64,000 nt of DNA from Paraburkholderia aspalathi (lineage in GTDB: Bacteria; Pseudomonadota; Gammaproteobacteria; Burkholderiales; Burkholderiaceae), in assembly GCF_900116445.1 (NCBI RefSeq), contig NZ_FPBH01000001.1:1-64000 (forward strand), written 5' to 3'. This document shows, piece by piece, positions 12,554 to 22,277 of this stretch. The translations under genes and the position numbers were made by a program. Within the stretch, counting starts at the first letter, position 1; the number at the start of each line of letters is the position of its first letter. Below the pieces are notes generated by a model, which saw nothing but the letters and a program-made list of their open reading frames with translations, did no database searches and was not told the DNA's origin.

Positions 12554-13462
12554 ATGCGTGCAAAAACGCAATACGAACTGACTTCGGCGGATACCCAGAC
12601 CATTCTGGCGCTGGTGCGCGCCGGCACCCTGGCCGAGGCCGCGCAGCGCCTGGGGATCGATGCCTCGACGATTTTTCGCTCGGTGCAGCGGATCGAACGC
12701 GGGCTCGGGCAGCGTCTGTTCGAGCGTTCGCGCAGCGGTTATCGCGCGACGCCGCTCGGTGCGCAACTGGCGCGTCACGCCGAGCGGATCGAAAGCGAGC
12801 TGGCGGCCGCGCGCTCGACCGTGCAGGCGAGCAGTGACCGCGTCAGCGGCGCGGTTCACGTGACGACCACCGATACCGTGCTCTACGGTCTCCTGCTGCC
12901 CGCGCTGCATGATTTCGCGGCGCTGCATCCGGCGCTGTCGTTCGAATTGACTGCCACCAATAGTCTCGCGAGCCTGACCAAACGCGACGCTGATATTGCC
13001 GTGCGCGCTACGCGCCGCGCGCCGGATCATCTGGTCGGCAAGCATGTAGGCCCGCTGCGTATCGCCGTGTTTGCCGCGAAGGCGAGCGGTATCCGGGCGA
13101 GCGACGCCGATGCGTTGTCGCGCTGCGATTGGGCGGCGCCGGACAGTTCGCTCGGCGATCATCCTTCGGTTCTGTGGCGCAAGCGCCATTGTCCGACGGT
13201 CGAGCCACGCTACAAGACCAATAGCGTGATGGCGGTGTTCGAACTGGTGGTGCGCGGTTTCGGCGTCGGCATCTTTCCCACCTTCCTCGCGCGTGAGCGC
13301 GACGATCTCGTGCAACTGACCCCGCCGCTCGACGAAGCGGAATCGCAGGTGTGGGTGCTGGCGCATCCCGAGTCGCGTCATCTGCCGCATGTCGCGGCGG
13401 TCTACACGCATCTGTCGCAGCGTCTCGGCAGCGATTTCGCGGCCGGCGACGGCGCGGTCTGA
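12554..13462 (+). CDS. LysR-family transcriptional regulator
   Basis: LysR-type regulator of 302 residues. The winged helix-turn-helix covers about residues 12-70 (ILALVRAGTLAEAAQRLGID, STIFRSVQRIERGLGQRLFE), followed by a linker helix and an effector-binding domain to about 290. It diverges from the gst gene with a 126-base intergenic region, the usual layout for autoregulation and control of the divergent gene. No function beyond that can be read from the sequence. It and gst interrupt the path from the aru operon to the binding protein at 13732. Confidence 0.9.
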   Translation: MRAKTQYELTSADTQTILALVRAGTLAEAAQRLGIDASTIFRSVQRIERGLGQRLFERSRSGYRATPLGAQLARHAERIESELAAARSTVQASSDRVSGAVHVTTTDTVLYGLLLPALHDFAALHPALSFELTATNSLASLTKRDADIAVRATRRAPDHLVGKHVGPLRIAVFAAKASGIRASDADALSRCDWAAPDSSLGDHPSVLWRKRHCPTVEPRYKTNSVMAVFELVVRGFGVGIFPTFLARERDDLVQLTPPLDEAESQVWVLAHPESRHLPHVAAVYTHLSQRLGSDFAAGDGAV

Positions 13463-13731
13463 CGTGCATCGGAGTGCGTGCCGGCTTGCCTGAGCGCGAC
13501 ACGAAGTTGCACCTTTAAGCGCGCGTTACCTGGTTCGGCAAACGAGCTTGGCAAAGGGGCGCCCACAGGGCCGCCTGCAGGACCGCGATTCGAAGCCTGT
13601 ACAATCCCGCCCTCGCGGCTGTTGCGCTGCACCACACTGGCCGCACGAGTTTGAATCGCATTTTTGGCGCGGCAATCATGCTCGCCCGGATTCGGCTCCG
13701 TCTTATTCAATACCGTAGAGGAACACCCGTA

Positions 13732-14526
13732 ATGAAGATGAATTGGCGAAACATGGCTGCGCTCGCGCTGTTCGCGACGGCAACGGTAGCGACAGGGTCC
13801 GCGTCGGCAGCGGATATCAAGGAAGTGCGCTTCGGCGTCGAGGCGTCGTATGCGCCGTTCGAATCGAAGTCGCCGTCGGGCGAGCTGCAAGGTTTCGATA
13901 TCGACATCGGCAATGCTGTGTGTGCAAAGCTGAAGGCGAAATGCGTGTGGGTCGAGAATTCGTTCGACGGCCTGATTCCGGCGCTGGAAGCGCGCAAGTT
14001 CAACGCGATCAACTCGGACATGACGATCACGGAACAGCGCCGCCAGGCCATCGACTTCACCGATCCGATCTACACGATCCCGAATCAGATGATCGCGAAG
14101 AAGGGCAGCGGTCTGCTGCCTACGCCGGCCTCGCTCAAGGGTAAGCACGTCGGCGTGCTGCAAGGCACGATTCAGGAAACGTATGCGAAGGCGCGCTGGG
14201 CCCCGGCGGGCGTCGACGTCGTGCCGTATCAGACGCAGGACCAGATCTACGCCGACCTCGCATCGGGGCGTCTCGACGCTGCGTTCCAGGACGCGGAAGC
14301 GGCTTCGAAGGGCTTTCTGAAGAAGCCGCAAGGCGCAGGCTTCGACTTCGCCGGCCCGGCAGTCAGCGATGAGAAGCTGCTCGGAGCGGGTGTGGGCTTT
14401 GGCCTGCGCAAGGGCGACAAGGCGTTGAAGGACGCGGTGAATCAGGCGCTCAAGGAACTGAAGGCCGACGGCACGATCGACCGCTTCGCCGCGAAGTACT
14501 TCGACGTGAAGGTCGTGTTGAAGTAA
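13732..14526 (+). CDS. Periplasmic basic amino acid binding protein (HisJ/ArgT/AotJ-like)
   Basis: Substrate-binding protein, 264 residues, exported by a Sec signal peptide (residues 1 to about 26, ending SASAADIKE). The type-2 periplasmic-binding fold shows VRFGVEASYAPFESKSPSGE, LQGFDIDIGNAVCAKLKAKC, the ligand-binding MTITEQRRQAIDFTDPIY and QTQDQIYADLASGRLDAAFQ. These are the lysine/arginine/ornithine-binding family signatures. I use ATG 13732 (AGAGGAAC upstream), not the longer in-frame start at 13651. It most likely feeds the hisQMP transporter 12 kb upstream, although it is a separate unit with its own terminator. Confidence 0.9.
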   Translation: MKMNWRNMAALALFATATVATGSASAADIKEVRFGVEASYAPFESKSPSGELQGFDIDIGNAVCAKLKAKCVWVENSFDGLIPALEARKFNAINSDMTITEQRRQAIDFTDPIYTIPNQMIAKKGSGLLPTPASLKGKHVGVLQGTIQETYAKARWAPAGVDVVPYQTQDQIYADLASGRLDAAFQDAEAASKGFLKKPQGAGFDFAGPAVSDEKLLGAGVGFGLRKGDKALKDAVNQALKELKADGTIDRFAAKYFDVKVVLK

Positions 14527-14578
14527 GGCGTTGGGTATTTTGCCTGAATGGTTTTGTTTGAATGGTTTTGCTTGAAGC

Positions 14579-14610
14579 AACCGGCCGCTTGATGCGGCCG
14601 GTTGTCTTTT
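14579..14610 (+). terminator. Rho-independent terminator of the binding-protein gene
   Basis: Ten-base stem AACCGGCCGC / GCGGCCGGTT with loop TTGAT, followed by GTCTTTT. It lies 52 bases after the stop of the periplasmic binding protein and just before the convergent decarboxylase gene. Confidence 0.8.
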
Positions 14611-14617
14611 GAGGCTG

Positions 14618-15376
14618 TCAGCGAACGTTCGCTTCAGGCTGCTCGAGATAGTCGAACACCACTTCACCGAGTCCTAGCGTCAGATCGGAAATCAGATGCC
14701 GCGCCTCGACGATTTCGAGCACCGGTAATTCCGCGACCGGCGCCAGAGCATGGTGCGCCAGTTCGAGCGAGGCGGGACCCGTCCATGCACCTTTAAGGGT
14801 GATGTCTTGCAGGTAGTAGCGCACCAGTTCGCAAATGCGCGGCGTGCCGTCCACGTGCGGAATGACTTTCAGCAGGAAGTTCGGCGTCTCCAGACGCTTC
14901 TGCTGCTGCGCGAGATCCAGTTGCCGATGCTTGTAGCCCATCGTGCCGGTGGCGATGCGCACGGGGCCGTAATCGAGTGTGCCGAGGAGTGTGTCGGTAT
15001 GGACTTCCAGCACCGGCGAGGCGAGCTTCTTCGGAAAGCCCCACAATTCGCGGCCGCCGGCGATCGGCGGATGATCGTCCAGATACATCGCCAGCGTGTA
15101 ACCACCTGCCACGCCGTTGTACGACACCGGGATCACTTGACCGCTTTCCGTGTAGTCGCCGAAGCCGGTCGAATCCGGCATGCGAATGAATTCGTAATGG
15201 ACGAGCGGCTCGCCGATCTGCAGCGGCTCGGGCACCACGGCGCGCAGTTTGTCCGGATCGGTGCGGTAAGTGATGATCAGAAATTCCCGGTCGACGAAAC
15301 GATACGGACCCATCGGAAACGCCGGGCTCGTGATCGGCATCGCGAAGGCATTTGACAGCACGCTTTTGACGTCCAT
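14618..15376 (-). CDS. adc: Acetoacetate decarboxylase
   Basis: Converts acetoacetate to acetone and CO2 in the cytosol. The 252-residue product matches the family throughout: [20 protein letters not shown], and [16 protein letters not shown] containing the adjacent lysines K116 and K117, equivalent to the catalytic Schiff-base lysine pair of the clostridial enzyme. The ATG at 15376 follows AAGGAAAATC. It is a single-gene unit; the expected partners (acetoacetate-CoA transferase or hydroxybutyrate dehydrogenase) are not adjacent here. An AtoE-type transporter occurs 29 kb away. Confidence 0.93.
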   Translation of the reverse strand: MDVKSVLSNAFAMPITSPAFPMGPYRFVDREFLIITYRTDPDKLRAVVPEPLQIGEPLVHYEFIRMPDSTGFGDYTESGQVIPVSYNGVAGGYTLAMYLDDHPPIAGGRELWGFPKKLASPVLEVHTDTLLGTLDYGPVRIATGTMGYKHRQLDLAQQQKRLETPNFLLKVIPHVDGTPRICELVRYYLQDITLKGAWTGPASLELAHHALAPVAELPVLEIVEARHLISDLTLGLGEVVFDYLEQPEANVR

Positions 15377-15642
15377 GATTTTCCTTGGTGGTTAAAGGCT
15401 GTGGTGGAACGCTTTTGCACTGCACAAGAGTATCGTCGATTCTTTCCTTCTCTTCAGCCAGACTGGTTGCCAATTATTTCGAGATATTGCGGCGCTGACA
15501 TGTCCGGGCGCATCGGCCTGCGCTAAAATCGGCAGGCACACCGCACGCGCAAAGGGTCTCGGGGCCTGGATGGGCGCGATTGGTGCAGCAAAAACCAAAA
15601 TACAGCAGGAAGCGCCCGGGCGGCGCTTAGCGGGGGACCAGA

Positions 15643-17013
15643 ATGACCACCATCGCAATCGAGAATCCCAGCCATACGGGGGCTGCGGACGATGCGCAAC
15701 TGAATGCCAGCTTCGCGCGCCAGCCGATTCTGAATCGGGACGGCATGCTATGCGGCTATGAGATCAAGGTGCGCGTGCCGGAGTTGCCGTTGGGCGCCGA
15801 CTCCGACGCGGGCTCAGCATCGCCTGCCGATCCGGCTGCCGACGTCTTGCCGGGCCGCGCGCCCGATCCCGCCCAGCTCGTGGCGCGAGCCGTGATTCGC
15901 GGATTGATGCAGGGCAATGTGCGCGGTGCGCTCACCGGGCACCCCGCTTATGTCGACGTAAGCCGCGAGATGCTGTTCGACGATTCGATCCAGCACCTGC
16001 CCACTGACCGCTTCATGTTCGAATTGTCGCCGTCGATCCTGGTGGACGATGCGCTGATTGAGCGCATCGTTCAATTGCACGGCCGGCGCTATCGCTTCGT
16101 ACTCGACGAAGTGACGCAGCCCGATGAAACGTTTGCGAAGCTGCTGCCCTACGCGGAAGTCGTCAAGATCGATTTCACACGGGCGTCGAAAGCGCTGTTG
16201 CCCAAATTGACGAGCGTGCTCAAGTCCGCGGGCAAGCTGCTGATCGCGCTGGGTGTCGATGCACAGGCCGATTTCGAAGAGGCGCATGGTCTCGGTTTCG
16301 ACCGCTTCCAGGGCTACTTCTTCGCGCGTGCGCAGACCTCGACGACGCGGCGTGTCAGCGCGCCGCGGCATGCATTGCTGAATCTGCTGCAACTGCTGTC
16401 GGGCGACCCGACCGTCGCGCAACTCGAAGCCGAACTCAAGCTGAATCCGGTGCTGGTCATGCACCTGATGAAGCTCGCGAATTCGAGCGGCCTCGCCGTC
16501 GGCCATAAGGTCACGACGCTGCGCGAAGCGATCAATGCGACCGGCACGAACCGGATCGCGCGCTGGACGCAATTGCTGTTGTACGCGGACGGCCGCAAGG
16601 TTGCGCTCGAGGACGATCCCCTGCTGCAACTCGCGGCGACGCGGGCGCGCTTCATGGAACTGGCGATCGAGCGTTTGCCCGAAGCGGGGCGTGACGAAGC
16701 TGATGCGGCGTTTCTGACCGGCGTGTTTTCGTTTGTCGATGCGGTGTTCGGCGGCTCGCTCGAAAGCACGCTGAATGTGCTGACGCTATCGCGGCCGATT
16801 CAGGCGGGCATTCTGCATCGGCAGGGCGTGCTGGGATTGTTGCTGACCGCGGTCGAAGAGCTCGAGCGCGGGGCGTGGGATGAACTCGATGCCTTGTGCG
16901 CGCGCTTGCAGCCGTTGACGGTGGAAGAGATCGCGCTGCTGGGGTTGGCGGCGGGGGCGTGGGCCGGGGTGGCGGATCGGAGTGCGGAGGGGTTGGAGCG
17001 GATTGAGGATTGA
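15643..17013 (+). CDS. EAL-like/HDOD signal-transduction protein
   Basis: YuxH-type regulator, 456 residues, with a degenerate EAL domain (about 25-235) followed by an HDOD domain (about 245-430). The EAL position reads CGYEIKVRVPE, not ExLxR. Other catalytic residues are also altered (FVLDEVTQ, VVKIDF), so phosphodiesterase activity is not expected. The HDOD part contains LELNPVLVMHLMKLANSS-like and ATGTNRIARWTQLLLYADG blocks. The start is supported by GGGGGA upstream. It is a clear paralog of the product at 20804. Proteins of this class act as scaffolds in cyclic-di-GMP or motility control; no specific role is visible. Confidence 0.88.
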   Translation: MTTIAIENPSHTGAADDAQLNASFARQPILNRDGMLCGYEIKVRVPELPLGADSDAGSASPADPAADVLPGRAPDPAQLVARAVIRGLMQGNVRGALTGHPAYVDVSREMLFDDSIQHLPTDRFMFELSPSILVDDALIERIVQLHGRRYRFVLDEVTQPDETFAKLLPYAEVVKIDFTRASKALLPKLTSVLKSAGKLLIALGVDAQADFEEAHGLGFDRFQGYFFARAQTSTTRRVSAPRHALLNLLQLLSGDPTVAQLEAELKLNPVLVMHLMKLANSSGLAVGHKVTTLREAINATGTNRIARWTQLLLYADGRKVALEDDPLLQLAATRARFMELAIERLPEAGRDEADAAFLTGVFSFVDAVFGGSLESTLNVLTLSRPIQAGILHRQGVLGLLLTAVEELERGAWDELDALCARLQPLTVEEIALLGLAAGAWAGVADRSAEGLERIED

Positions 17014-17141
17014 TGGGTGAGGTTTGAATCAAAGGCCGGCATGCTGCGCATGTCGGCCTTTGCACATCTGCGATTCTCGATTTAGGGCAAACACAAAACA
17101 GGTGAGAGTGAAGCACCGTGATCAACGATCACGCCACGTCT

Positions 17142-18599
17142 TCACATCATCTCCATTGCCTGCATCTGCCCCAGGCCAAAAAAACGTCCTAACTCCTTGG
17201 CTAACTCATTCAACGCGCTCATTTCCTTCTGGGATATTCGGCGCGGCTCCTGCGTATGAGACCAGTCGCCATATAGCAGCGCCACCGTCTGATCGGTGTC
17301 GTCGACTACCGGCAGCAGCACGAAGGCGCGGGCATCGTCGAACGAACGGCGGAACCACTCCGGTAGCCGCGCGACCATCTTCGGGTCACGTGCGTTCTCG
17401 ATGAAAATGCCGACCGAGTTCGCGATCGCGAGATGAAACACGTCGGGTTCGAAGGCGGTGTTGAACGACAGCTTCGGCAGCGCCGCGTCGATCTTCGGAC
17501 CGAGCCCGAGGCGCGCCTTGAAGGTGCCGTTGCTGTGCTTGACGAACACCACCGTACGCGCAAAGCCGAGCGCCGCCAGCACGGTTTCCGCGGCCAGCGC
17601 GAGGGCCGGCGCGAGCGCGCTGCCGTCGGGCAGGCCGCGCAGATCGCCCACCCCTGCCGCGATACGCGCTTCCGGATTGAGTGCCTCACGCGCGATCGCG
17701 TCCGCATTGGCGCGCAGTTCCACAATCTCGCGCATCACGCCGTCGCCGCCCTCTTCACGGGCGAGCGCGATGCTCATTCCTTGCAGCACGTCCGGATCGG
17801 TATTCAGTGCGTGGCTGTATTCCTGCGCCAGTTCTGCGATGCGTTCTTCGCGCTCCCAGTCCGGCATGTTCTGCTGGGTCAGCACGTCGGCGACCGCCGT
17901 CGAATAGTTGGTGATGGCGCGCAGCCACTGCACCTGGCGAGGCTGCTCGACGTCCAGCGGATCGAACTCGCCCATGCCGGAGCGGATCATGTCCGGCAGG
18001 CGCCAGCGGACCGCGGCTTCGGCGCCGATTTCGTCGAACGTGACGCCGAGCACCAGCACGCAGGCATCGGCTTCGAGAGCGCCGTCGTCGATATGGCGGC
18101 GGATCTGATCCCACTCGGCGTCGAGATAGAACACCACCAGCAGCTTGCCGATCTGCCGCATCAGCGTGCAGACCACGGCTTCCTCGCCGGCGCGCAGATC
18201 GCCGCGCTCAGTGAGCTTGCGGGCGACGCAGCCCGACAGCAGCGTGCGGTTCAATTCGAGTTTCGCATCGATACGGCGCGGCGCGCTGTGATGAAAGTGA
18301 TCGACGATTTTCAGGCCGACCACCAGATGGCCGACCGCGTCCATGCCGAGCACCATCAGCGCGCGCGACACGGTGGTGATGTTGCCGCCAAACGCCATAT
18401 ACATGGCCGAGTTGGCCAGCCGCAGCACTTTTTGCGTCAACGCGAAATCCGACAACACGACCTGCACGAGGCCGGTGAAGTCGAGGTCGTCGTTGTTCAT
18501 CGCCGCCATGGTGGTGCGCAACGACTGCGACAGCATGGGGAAATCGCCGCGCTCGCTCATTCGCGTCCAGAGCCGGTCGAGCACCGCCGCCTTTACCAT
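17142..18599 (-). CDS. HDOD domain protein with C-terminal GAF-like domain
   Basis: Predicted 485-residue cytoplasmic signalling protein. The HDOD domain occupies about residues 15-220 (VLSDFALTQKVLRLANSAMY, TVSRALMVLGMDAVGHLVVG, CVARKLTERGDLRAGEEAVV). It resembles an HD phosphohydrolase fold without the HD metal pair. Residues about 330-480 look like a GAF sensor domain (LALAAETVLAALGFARTVVF and AFVLLPVVDDTDQTVALLYG). I start at the ATG at 18599 (MVKAAVLDRLW), with GGGAC upstream; the longer frame to 18869 has no support. It is followed upstream by the GGDEF/EAL gene in the same direction (91-base gap), so the two may be co-transcribed. Confidence 0.87.
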   Translation of the reverse strand: MVKAAVLDRLWTRMSERGDFPMLSQSLRTTMAAMNNDDLDFTGLVQVVLSDFALTQKVLRLANSAMYMAFGGNITTVSRALMVLGMDAVGHLVVGLKIVDHFHHSAPRRIDAKLELNRTLLSGCVARKLTERGDLRAGEEAVVCTLMRQIGKLLVVFYLDAEWDQIRRHIDDGALEADACVLVLGVTFDEIGAEAAVRWRLPDMIRSGMGEFDPLDVEQPRQVQWLRAITNYSTAVADVLTQQNMPDWEREERIAELAQEYSHALNTDPDVLQGMSIALAREEGGDGVMREIVELRANADAIAREALNPEARIAAGVGDLRGLPDGSALAPALALAAETVLAALGFARTVVFVKHSNGTFKARLGLGPKIDAALPKLSFNTAFEPDVFHLAIANSVGIFIENARDPKMVARLPEWFRRSFDDARAFVLLPVVDDTDQTVALLYGDWSHTQEPRRISQKEMSALNELAKELGRFFGLGQMQAMEMM

Positions 18600-18690
18600 G
18601 TGAGTCCCGCCAAAGCCATACATGTTCCAATGAGTGCCACACCGGCACGAGGCCGGCATCTTCCGCAGCGCACGAAGTTTGCCCGCGTCA

Positions 18691-20595
18691 TTATGCGGTG
18701 TGCAAATGAAGCGTGCGCGCTTCGAAACGTTGTGCAAGTTCGTCGGAGGGCAACGCCTTGCAGACGAGCCATCCCTGAATGTGGTCGCATCCCATCTCGG
18801 TGAGCAGGCTGCGTTGCGCTTCCGTCTCGACGCCCTCGGCAACCAGCTCGAGATCGAGCGTTTGTGCAAGCCCGACGACCGCGCTAACGATTGCCTGATC
18901 GTTCCGGGAGGTTAGCAGATTCTCGACAAAACTCCGGTCGATCTTGAGCTTGGCCAGAGGGAATCGTTGCAGGTAAGCCAGACTCGAATAGCCGGTGCCG
19001 AAATCGTCGACGGCAAAGCGGATGCCCATCGCCGTCAATTCTTCCAGCAAACCCTTGGCATGCGCCGGGTCATGCATCAGCAGGCTTTCGGTGATCTCGA
19101 ACACGAGGCGGCGCGGATCGATGCCCGTCAATTCGATCGCTTCGCGCACGCTGTCCTTGAAACGTGGATCGCGGAACTGCTGCGGCGACACGTTGACGGC
19201 GACGTATTGCAACGAGATGCCCCGCGCGTCCCACTGGATCAGCTGCATGCAGGCAACCTTCAACACCCAGTTGCCGAGGAAGTTGATCAGGCCGATCGAT
19301 TCCGCGAGCGGGATGAACATCGAAGGAGGCACGAGGCCGTGCACCGGATGCGACCAGCGGATCAGCGCTTCGACGCCGACCACGCCGTGCGTGCGACTGC
19401 TCGTGATCGGCTGGAAGTGCAGCGAGAACTCGCCATTGCGCACGCCGTCGTAGAGATCGGCCTCCAGCTTCAGGCGCTCGGCGTCGGCGGGGTTGTCGTC
19501 CGGTACGTAGAAGGCGAGGGTGTTGCCGCCGGCCGCCTTCGCCTGCAGCAAGGCGTGATCGGCCCAGCGCAGCAGGTGAGTGTCGTGGGCGGCGTCGTCG
19601 TTCGCGTGGCGCACATCGGGGTAGAGCGCAATGCCGATGCTCGCTGACAAGTGCACCTGTTGGCCGTTGAAAACGTACGGTTGCTGGATCGCGGTCAGCA
19701 GGCGGCGCGCCAGCGCTTCGGCCGCGGCGGCGGCGTCGGTGCGGCTCGCGGCAGGCTTCACGAGGATCGCGAACTCGTCGCTGGCGACACGCGCCACCGT
19801 CTCGTTCGGGCTCGTCATGTTCAATAGACGCCGCGCCGTGTCGCGCAACATCTCGTCGCCGGCATCGTAGCCGAGCGCGCGGTTCACGCGCTGATAGTCG
19901 TCGAGGTCGAGCAGCAGTAGTGCGGCCGGTGTGCCGTGGGCGTCGGCCTGCTGCTGCGCGTCGAGTAGCGCGGGGATCAGCGCCGGCTGATTGGCCAGGT
20001 TGGTCAGGCGGTCGAGATGCAACGCCTGGGTCAGGCGTTCCTCGGTGGCGCGCCAGGCGGATACGTCGAAGCCGGCGATCGCATAGCCTTCGACGCCGTC
20101 ATGCAGGCTGCGTACCACGCGCAGTTCGACGGTGATCGGGTAGGTCAGTGACTTGATAAGTCCGAGCGTGGCCTTTTCGACGTTGCCCGTGGCGGTGGCG
20201 CGCGTCAGCAGCGCATCGAGGCGCGGCACGTCGGCGGGCGCCACGAGATCGTGCAGCGTGATGGTCTCGAGATACTCGCGGTGATAACCGATGAAGCGCA
20301 GGCTCGCGTCTGAAACATAAAGGAAGCGCAGGCTCTCATCGATGTGCGCCAGCAGGTCGACGGCGCCGACCACCTGTTCCAGTTGCGCAGCGCGGCTGAC
20401 GCCGGCTTGCGGTTTGCCGGGGGCATGCCGGCCGAACGCACGAAACCGGTCGATGACCGTGCGCAAGGAGCCCCGGCGGGGCGCGGTGATCCTGTTCGCT
20501 TCCATGTTTGTCGCTGGCAACCTGTGTTCGTCTGCAGGCGGGGCGGCATACTGCCCGCCGTATTCGGGCGGTTGAGAGGTATCAGGCCGCCCCAT
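18691..20595 (-). CDS. PAS-GGDEF-EAL cyclic-di-GMP phosphodiesterase
   Basis: 634-residue protein with a PAS domain (about 75-175), GGDEF domain (about 192-360) and EAL domain (about 375-620). The GGDEF active site is degenerate: the motif reads ASDEF in ARVASDEFAILVKP, so cyclase activity is unlikely. The EAL domain is intact: GVEALIRWSHP, VAVNVSPQQF, FEITES, FAVDDFGTGYSSLAYL and VAEGVETEAQ, so it should hydrolyse c-di-GMP. No membrane segment is evident. It is divergent from the EAL/HDOD gene at 20804. An N-terminal extension of about 70 residues is low-complexity and the start could be later. Confidence 0.9.
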   Translation of the reverse strand: MGRPDTSQPPEYGGQYAAPPADEHRLPATNMEANRITAPRRGSLRTVIDRFRAFGRHAPGKPQAGVSRAAQLEQVVGAVDLLAHIDESLRFLYVSDASLRFIGYHREYLETITLHDLVAPADVPRLDALLTRATATGNVEKATLGLIKSLTYPITVELRVVRSLHDGVEGYAIAGFDVSAWRATEERLTQALHLDRLTNLANQPALIPALLDAQQQADAHGTPAALLLLDLDDYQRVNRALGYDAGDEMLRDTARRLLNMTSPNETVARVASDEFAILVKPAASRTDAAAAAEALARRLLTAIQQPYVFNGQQVHLSASIGIALYPDVRHANDDAAHDTHLLRWADHALLQAKAAGGNTLAFYVPDDNPADAERLKLEADLYDGVRNGEFSLHFQPITSSRTHGVVGVEALIRWSHPVHGLVPPSMFIPLAESIGLINFLGNWVLKVACMQLIQWDARGISLQYVAVNVSPQQFRDPRFKDSVREAIELTGIDPRRLVFEITESLLMHDPAHAKGLLEELTAMGIRFAVDDFGTGYSSLAYLQRFPLAKLKIDRSFVENLLTSRNDQAIVSAVVGLAQTLDLELVAEGVETEAQRSLLTEMGCDHIQGWLVCKALPSDELAQRFEARTLHLHTA

Positions 20596-20803
20596 CAGAA
20601 CAAGATAACGACCCCCGGCGGAAAATCTTTAGCGCCTGCTGCAAAAAACAAATGGTAAGGAAGTGACGGCGTGGCCCGGCGGCGGTGCGAGGATGATTCA
20701 GTTAAAGTGGACTGGCTTCGTTTCCGTTAATACGTCAAACCTGCTGTGCAGCGCCGGCGATGACGACGCTGCGTAGCTTTCCGAACACTTGCACCGATGA
20801 TCC

Positions 20804-22138
20804 ATGTCTGAACGTCACTTTGTCAGGGCCACCCCCCGGCACATCGAGGTGATCGAACAAGGTGCCGACGACGCCGACCCGGCATCCTCGGCACAGTTCG
20901 TTTATCTGGGACGCCAGCCGATTCTCGATCGCGATGGCGCGCTCAAAGCTTACGAATTACTGTTTCGATCCGGCGCGCATAACTACGCCGAAGTCAGCGA
21001 CGACGCCCAGGCGACGGCGCAGGTCGTGGCTCGCGCGATCGGCGGGATTGGCGTGGCGGCCGTGCTGGGCCAGCACCGCGGCTTCGTTAATATCGACCGC
21101 GCGCTGCTCTTTAACGACATCGTCCATCTGATGCCGCCCGAGCGCTTCGTGCTCGAGATTCTCGAAACCGTCAAGTTCGATGCGCACCTGGCCCGCCGGC
21201 TGACCGAATTGCGCCGCGCCGGCTTTCAGGTGGCGCTCGACGACGTCAGCGAACTGTCGGACGAGCTGCTCGCCGCGCTGCCGCACGCCGACATCGTCAA
21301 GATCGACTTCCTGCTGACCGAGCGGTCCGCACTGGCCAAACTGGCGTCGACCGTCCGCAGCCATGGCAAAACACTGATCGCCGAGAAGGTCGAGACGCGC
21401 GAAGACTTTTTGCTGGCTCGCGATCTCGGCTTCGATCTGTTCCAGGGCTACTTCTTCGCGCGGCCGCAAGTGCTGGCCGCGCCGCGCAACCGTTCGCCGC
21501 GCCCCGGCCTGTTGCGTTTGCTGGCGCTGTTGTCGCGCGATGCCGGGATTGTGGAGCTCGAAGCGGAGCTAAAGCAGAACCCGAGCGTGGTGGTGCAACT
21601 GCTGCGTCTCGTCAATTCGAGCGCATTCGGGCTGGGGCGCAATATTGCCTCGCTGCGTGAGGCCATCATCGCCACCGGTACGCGGCAGATTGCGCGCTGG
21701 GCGCAACTGCTGCTGTATGCGGACAGCGGCGATCTGCCGTGGCGCGCCGACCCGCTGGTGCAGTTGGCCGGCACACGCTCGCGCTTCATGGAGTTGGCCG
21801 CGGGCTGCCTGCGCCCGTCCGATGACGATTTTGCCGACGCCGCTTTCATGACCGGCATTTTTTCTTTGGTCCACGTGGTGCTTGGCAGCACGCCGGCGGC
21901 TGTGCTCGAGAAACTCGGCCTTGCCCCGCAGATTCGCGAAGCGATTGTCACGCGCGGTGGTGCGCTCGGCACCTTGTTGCGGATTGCCGAAGCGGCTGGC
22001 GAGGGCGCCGATGCCGCGCTGATCGCGGCCGGTCCCGATGCGCCGCCCGGCTTCGCGGCGCTGACGCCCGAGGTGCTGGCGGAGCTGAACCTGTCCGCAG
22101 CGGCATGGTTCGGCGCGCATATCGAAGAAGCCGCCTGA
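20804..22138 (+). CDS. EAL-like/HDOD signal-transduction protein
   Basis: 444-residue YuxH-type protein, paralogous to the product at 15643. An EAL-like domain (about 30-225) is followed by HDOD (about 230-410). The EAL motif reads KAYELLFRSG and the later motifs are VALDDVSELSDELL and IVKIDF. Several metal-binding positions of active EAL domains are not conserved, so it is probably regulatory. HDOD signature: LKQNPSVVVQLLRLVNSSAF and IIATGTRQIARWAQLLLYAD. Divergent from the PAS-GGDEF-EAL gene over a 208-base region. Role not determinable from sequence. Confidence 0.88.
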   Translation: MSERHFVRATPRHIEVIEQGADDADPASSAQFVYLGRQPILDRDGALKAYELLFRSGAHNYAEVSDDAQATAQVVARAIGGIGVAAVLGQHRGFVNIDRALLFNDIVHLMPPERFVLEILETVKFDAHLARRLTELRRAGFQVALDDVSELSDELLAALPHADIVKIDFLLTERSALAKLASTVRSHGKTLIAEKVETREDFLLARDLGFDLFQGYFFARPQVLAAPRNRSPRPGLLRLLALLSRDAGIVELEAELKQNPSVVVQLLRLVNSSAFGLGRNIASLREAIIATGTRQIARWAQLLLYADSGDLPWRADPLVQLAGTRSRFMELAAGCLRPSDDDFADAAFMTGIFSLVHVVLGSTPAAVLEKLGLAPQIREAIVTRGGALGTLLRIAEAAGEGADAALIAAGPDAPPGFAALTPEVLAELNLSAAAWFGAHIEEAA

Positions 22139-22277
22139 TGCATCCTGCGAGCAGTTTCCGACGTACCTTGTCAGTACGTGTTTCAATAGCGTATTGAGGT
22201 TGCCGAGGTTCGGCTGAACGCCGTGACTTTGGCTTATTGCACTGACTGCGTGCATTAACGTTCCGAGGAGACTGCAG

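Noticed and set aside
12428..13411. Upstream extension of the GST frame
   Set aside because: It is antisense to the LysR gene; the GST start at 12427 gives the canonical N-terminus.
17433..18803. 456-codon plus-strand frame opposite the HDOD-GAF gene
   Set aside because: His/Arg/Gln-rich antisense shadow of a clear HDOD/GAF protein.
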